DNA of 8,825 nt from Rhodospirillaceae bacterium. GTDB lineage: Bacteria > Pseudomonadota > Alphaproteobacteria > Rhodospirillales_A > Casp-alpha2. The position numbers and the translations under genes are program-made. Shown in pieces: positions 6,671-8,825 of the stretch. Below the pieces are notes generated by a model, which searched no databases, was not told the origin of the DNA, and was given only the letters and a program-made list of their open reading frames with translations. The stretch is from positions 5,482 through 14,306 of the forward strand of contig DNMS01000277.1 of assembly GCA_003488105.1 (NCBI GenBank), in the 5' to 3' direction. Within the stretch, counting starts at the first letter, position 1. Each line of letters opens with the position of its first letter.

Positions 6671-6687
6671 CAATAGGTCACGTTTTT
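6666..6687 (+). promoter_or_regulatory. Perfect dyad: IclR operator (site 2), possibly also iclR terminator
   Basis: CGTGAC (6666-6671), AATAG (6672-6676) and GTCACG (6677-6682) make a perfect 6-5-6 dyad, flanked by an A-run on the left and TTTTT (6683-6687) on the right. The stop codon of the IclR gene (6668-6670) lies inside the left arm. As DNA it looks like site 1 at 5828-5844; as RNA it would be a short stem followed by five U, a weak intrinsic terminator. Both uses may be true. Confidence 0.55.
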
Positions 6688-6689
6688 CG

Positions 6690-6705
6690 TTGACACTTAT
6701 GTCCC
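6690..6705 (+). promoter_or_regulatory. -35-like TTGACA overlapping third dyad (site 3)
   Basis: TTGACA (6690-6695) is a perfect -35 hexamer; no good -10 follows (GAATCC at 6713-6718 with a 17-base spacer is poor). It overlaps the dyad GACA-CTTA-TGTC (6692-6703), and TGACAC-TT-ATGTCCC (6691-6705) repeats the TGACAC-A-ATGTCCC of site 1. The centre lies about 23 bases from the centre of site 2, roughly two helical turns, as expected for paired IclR dimers. Confidence 0.45.
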
Positions 6706-6743
6706 CCCCAAGGAATCCTGACAGCACTGGTCATCCAAGGACG

Positions 6744-6779
6744 GATGTCGAAAATCGGCCGAGCCGGCAAAAAGACATC
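6744..6779 (+). other. Leader stem-loop upstream of the binding-protein gene
   Basis: GATGTC (6744-6749) pairs with GACATC (6774-6779). Inside, an A-rich internal loop surrounds CGGC (6756-6759) and GCCG (6763-6766) with a CGA loop. The element would lie in the 5' leader of the transporter mRNA, 55 bases before the ATG at 6835. It matches no riboswitch I recognise and no T-tract follows. Confidence 0.35.
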
Positions 6780-6834
6780 TAAAAAAATGCACCGGCAGCG
6801 GTCGTTCACCCAACGCCTCACAGGGAGAGCGAGA

Positions 6835-7830
6835 ATGCTGCAGAAATTCCTTAAGACCATGGCCGTGACCGGTGGAGTCTTCGCTGCCGCGGCCCTAACG
6901 GGGCCGTTCAACGGCCCGGCCAACGCCACGGATACCATCAATTTCGGCACCCAGCCGGCAACCATGCCGATCTATATCGCCAAGGCGATGGGGCTGTTGG
7001 CGGAGATCGAGAAGAAGCACGACGTCAAGATCGAGTTCAAGGTGTTCTCTTACGGAGCGCCGGAAAACCAGGCGCTTGCCGCCGGTGAACTCCAGATCGC
7101 GTCCGCCGGTATGGGCCCGGCCATCGTCGCTTCCGCGCGCCTGCCCGCGAAGTTGCTGGCCATCTCGATCCTCGAGCAGACCGCCCTGATGGTGCCCGTC
7201 GATTCACCGATCACATCCGTGAAGGAATTGAAGGGCAAGCGCATCGCCTTTCCGGGAAAGGGATCGCAGCAGTATCCGTTGCTGGTCAAGGCGCTGGCCG
7301 ATGCCGGTTTGAAGGTCGGCGACGTGGAACTGTTCAAGACCAAGGGATCGGACGTGCCGACCCTGCTGGCGAACAAAAGCGTCGACGCAGGGATTACCTG
7401 GGATCCTCATGTCTCCAACGCGCTGGCGGCAGGCCATTCCAAGGTTCTGATCAAGGCTGAGAAGATTTTGCCGATCAAGGCCGGTCATTACATCGGCAAC
7501 GGCGTCTATGCGCGCGAGGATTTCATCGCCGCCCGGCCCGAACTGGTTCAGGATCTGATCACGTCCATCGTCAAGGCCATCGACTTCATCCTCAAGAACG
7601 AGGATGAGGCGATCAAGATGTGGACCGAACAGATCAAGTTCCCGGAAAAAGTCATCCGCTACGCGCTGAAGGAAGGCATCTCCGTCTATAACCTGGACGT
7701 GGCACCCGAGGCTTCGACCATCGACGCCTATACCAAGTTCCTCAAGGACGCGGAAATCCTTAAGCCTGATGACAATCCAAAGTTCGATCCCAGCTTCGCC
7801 AAGAAGGCACTGGAAATGATCAAGCAATAA
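6835..7830 (+). CDS. ABC transporter periplasmic substrate-binding protein (SsuA/TauA/NMT1-like)
   Basis: A 331-residue precursor. The signal peptide has KFLK, a hydrophobic core (AVTGGVFAAAALTG) and probable cleavage after ANA at residue 31. The mature protein opens TINFGTQPATMPIYIAKAMGLL (34-55), the usual start of nitrate/sulfonate/taurine-type binding proteins. It continues with AAGELQIASAGMGPAIVAS (82-100), ELKGKRIAFPGKGSQQYPLL (131-150, the oxyanion-side loop and helix) and ANKSVDAGITWDPHVSNAL (179-197). It captures the ligand in the periplasm and delivers it to the downstream permease. Substrate cannot be read from sequence: sulfonate, taurine, nitrate, thiamine-precursor and aromatic-acid members all share this fold. 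AGGGAGAG (6822-6829) sets the ATG at 6835; an in-frame ATG at 6745 would add a Lys/Arg-rich tail before the signal peptide and has no ribosome-binding site. Confidence 0.9.
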   Translation: MLQKFLKTMAVTGGVFAAAALTGPFNGPANATDTINFGTQPATMPIYIAKAMGLLAEIEKKHDVKIEFKVFSYGAPENQALAAGELQIASAGMGPAIVASARLPAKLLAISILEQTALMVPVDSPITSVKELKGKRIAFPGKGSQQYPLLVKALADAGLKVGDVELFKTKGSDVPTLLANKSVDAGITWDPHVSNALAAGHSKVLIKAEKILPIKAGHYIGNGVYAREDFIAARPELVQDLITSIVKAIDFILKNEDEAIKMWTEQIKFPEKVIRYALKEGISVYNLDVAPEASTIDAYTKFLKDAEILKPDDNPKFDPSFAKKALEMIKQ

Positions 7831-7834
7831 CGCA

Positions 7835-7873
7835 CAGGCGTTCGGCGGTGGGTGCCCTTGGCGCCTGCCGCCG
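7835..7873 (+). other. Competing hairpins between binding-protein and permease genes
   Basis: CAGGCG (7835-7840) pairs with CGCCTG (7862-7867), while CGGCGG (7843-7848) pairs with CCGCCG (7868-7873). The two perfect six-pair stems interleave, so the RNA must choose one, unless it forms a knotted fold. No T-tract follows. Hairpins at this place in binding-protein operons often stabilise the upstream message and lower expression of the permease; that role is inferred here. Confidence 0.45.
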
Positions 7874-7915
7874 ATGCCGTTGCGCCTTCTGTTCCCGCTT
7901 TTTCAAGGATGTCCC

Positions 7916-8680
7916 GTGAAAACATCGGTCAAGACCGCTGCGTCCGTTCTGCCCTACCTATGGGCGGCGATCTTCATCGTCTTCGTATGGCAGATGGCGG
8001 TGATCTTCACCCAGGCGCATGTCGCGCTGCTGCCGCCGCCGTTGCTGGCGGCCAAGACCTTCGCCGAATTGGTGGTCAACGGTCAGCTGTTCGTCCATGC
8101 CGGCGCCAGCCTGGGGCGCGTGGTTTCGGCCTGGCTGTTGTCGGCCGCGATCGCCATCCCCCTGGGCCTTGCCATGGGTCGCTGGCGGCGCTTCGAACAT
8201 CTGGTCGATCCGGTGATCGAACTGTTCCGGCCGATCTCGCCGCTGGCCTGGATTCCCCTGGCCATCCTGTGGTTCGGCATCGGCGAGACCGGCAAGATCT
8301 TCATCATCTTCATCGCCACCTTCTTTCCCATCCTGTTGAACACGGTGTCGGGGGTAAAGGGGGTTGATCCGGTCCTGATCCGCGCCGGTCAGGTGCTCGG
8401 CTGCGACAACGACCGCGCCCTGTTCCGCAAGGTCATCCTGCCCGCCGCCATGCCGACCATCATCGTCGGCCTGCGCATTTCCTTCGGCACCGGCTGGGCC
8501 GCGATCATCGCCGCCGAACTGGTCGCCGCCCAGGTCGGCCTGGGCTATCTGATCGCCGACGGGATGGAGGTTCTGCGTTCCGACCTGGTGCTGGTCGGCA
8601 TGGTCGCCATCGGCATCCTGGGGGTACTGATCGATGCCGTGTTCCGCACCGTCAACGACCGTTTCTCCTGGGGGACATAG
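7916..8680 (+). CDS. ABC transporter permease (SsuC/TauC-like)
   Basis: A 254-residue inner-membrane protein of the BPD_transp_1 type, normal length for SsuC/TauC permeases. Hydrophobic segments lie at about 12-31, 68-88, 106-121, 127-146, 179-201 and 224-244, giving six likely helices. The cytoplasmic coupling (EAA) loop is IRAGQVLGCDNDRALFRKVILPAAMP (155-180), with the conserved G162 and LP at 175-176, which docks on the ATPase. RPISPLAWIPLAILWFGIGE (105-124) is the typical family stretch. The GTG at 7916 is preferred, with AAGGA (7905-7909) 6 bases upstream; an in-frame ATG at 7874 has no ribosome-binding site and adds 14 residues. It lies 85 bases after the binding-protein gene, and a single base separates its TAG from the next ATG, so it is in one operon with both. 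Confidence 0.93.
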   Translation: MKTSVKTAASVLPYLWAAIFIVFVWQMAVIFTQAHVALLPPPLLAAKTFAELVVNGQLFVHAGASLGRVVSAWLLSAAIAIPLGLAMGRWRRFEHLVDPVIELFRPISPLAWIPLAILWFGIGETGKIFIIFIATFFPILLNTVSGVKGVDPVLIRAGQVLGCDNDRALFRKVILPAAMPTIIVGLRISFGTGWAAIIAAELVAAQVGLGYLIADGMEVLRSDLVLVGMVAIGILGVLIDAVFRTVNDRFSWGT

Positions 8681-8681
8681 G

Positions 8682-8825
8682 ATGGCCGATCACACAAGCC
8701 AGAGCCGCGGCACCAAGGGGATTTCGATCTCCGAGCTGGCGGTCACCTTTCAATCCGAAGAGTCCGAGCCGGTCGAGGCCCTGCGCCCGACCAGCCTGGA
8801 ATTCGAGCCGGGCGAGTTCATTGCC
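8682..8825 (+). CDS. ABC transporter ATP-binding protein (SsuB/TauB-like), 5' part only
   Basis: The ATG at 8682 follows the permease stop by one base, with GGGGGA (8670-8675) as ribosome-binding site inside the permease end. The 48 codons to the window edge read ISISELAVTFQ (14-24), then EALRPTSLEFEPGEFIA (32-48), the strands that come immediately before the Walker A loop in nitrate/sulfonate-type ATPases. Walker A, signature and Walker B motifs lie beyond the window. The protein would sit on the cytoplasmic face and power the permease. The short acidic insertion QSEESEPVE replaces the usual short turn between the first two strands. Confidence 0.85.
   Translation, partial: MADHTSQSRGTKGISISELAVTFQSEESEPVEALRPTSLEFEPGEFIA

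Noticed and set aside
7874..7915. Upstream ATG start for the permease
   Set aside because: No ribosome-binding site, and it overlaps the intergenic hairpin; GTG at 7916 has AAGGA at the right distance.
1..8825. CRISPR array, tRNA, insertion sequence or prophage
   Set aside because: No regularly spaced repeats, no cloverleaf seen, no transposase, integrase or phage-like product in any frame read.

Overview
The base composition is GC-rich, codon use is GC3-rich, and the gene content (MBOAT O-acyltransferase, FkbM-type methyltransferase, DUF4197 protein, IclR regulator, SsuABC/TauABC-type importer) points to an alphaproteobacterium. A Rhodospirillales-like lineage is my guess. No transposase, integrase, phage gene, CRISPR array, tRNA or rRNA was seen, so this looks like ordinary chromosome rather than a mobile island.

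Left part (1-3186), probable surface-glycan or small-molecule modification genes. The 5' part of an AlgI-like membrane-bound O-acyltransferase runs leftward off the window from 370. A class I SAM-dependent methyltransferase runs rightward at 575-1369. Facing it is a leftward, translationally coupled pair: an FkbM-like methyltransferase (2311-3186) followed, with a one-base TGATG overlap, by a GT8-like glycosyltransferase (1427-2311). Joint action of these four on one glycan is inferred from content and proximity only.

Middle (3187-5727). The 424-base gap between the divergent FkbM and metallo-beta-lactamase genes is the only long stretch without a protein gene. It is not empty: about 159 bases can fold into a long interrupted rod resembling 6S RNA, followed by a UUCG hairpin and a strong GNRA-capped terminator hairpin. 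A complete MBL/beta-CASP RNase-type hydrolase (3611-4969) follows, ending 8 bases from the convergent stop of an exported DUF4197 protein (4978-5727).

Right part (5728-8825), a regulated uptake operon. An IclR-family regulator is followed on the same strand by a periplasmic binding protein, a permease and the start of an ATPase gene (cut by the window end), together an importer of the nitrate/sulfonate/taurine type with unknown substrate. Similar dyad sites (CGTGAC/TGACAC...GTC) lie upstream of iclR and twice between iclR and the transporter genes, which suggests autoregulation plus control of the transporter. A further leader hairpin and competing hairpins between the binding-protein and permease genes may tune expression.

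I did not find a clearly new multi-gene system. The items most worth checking are the candidate structured RNA at 3276-3517 and the IclR operator set.
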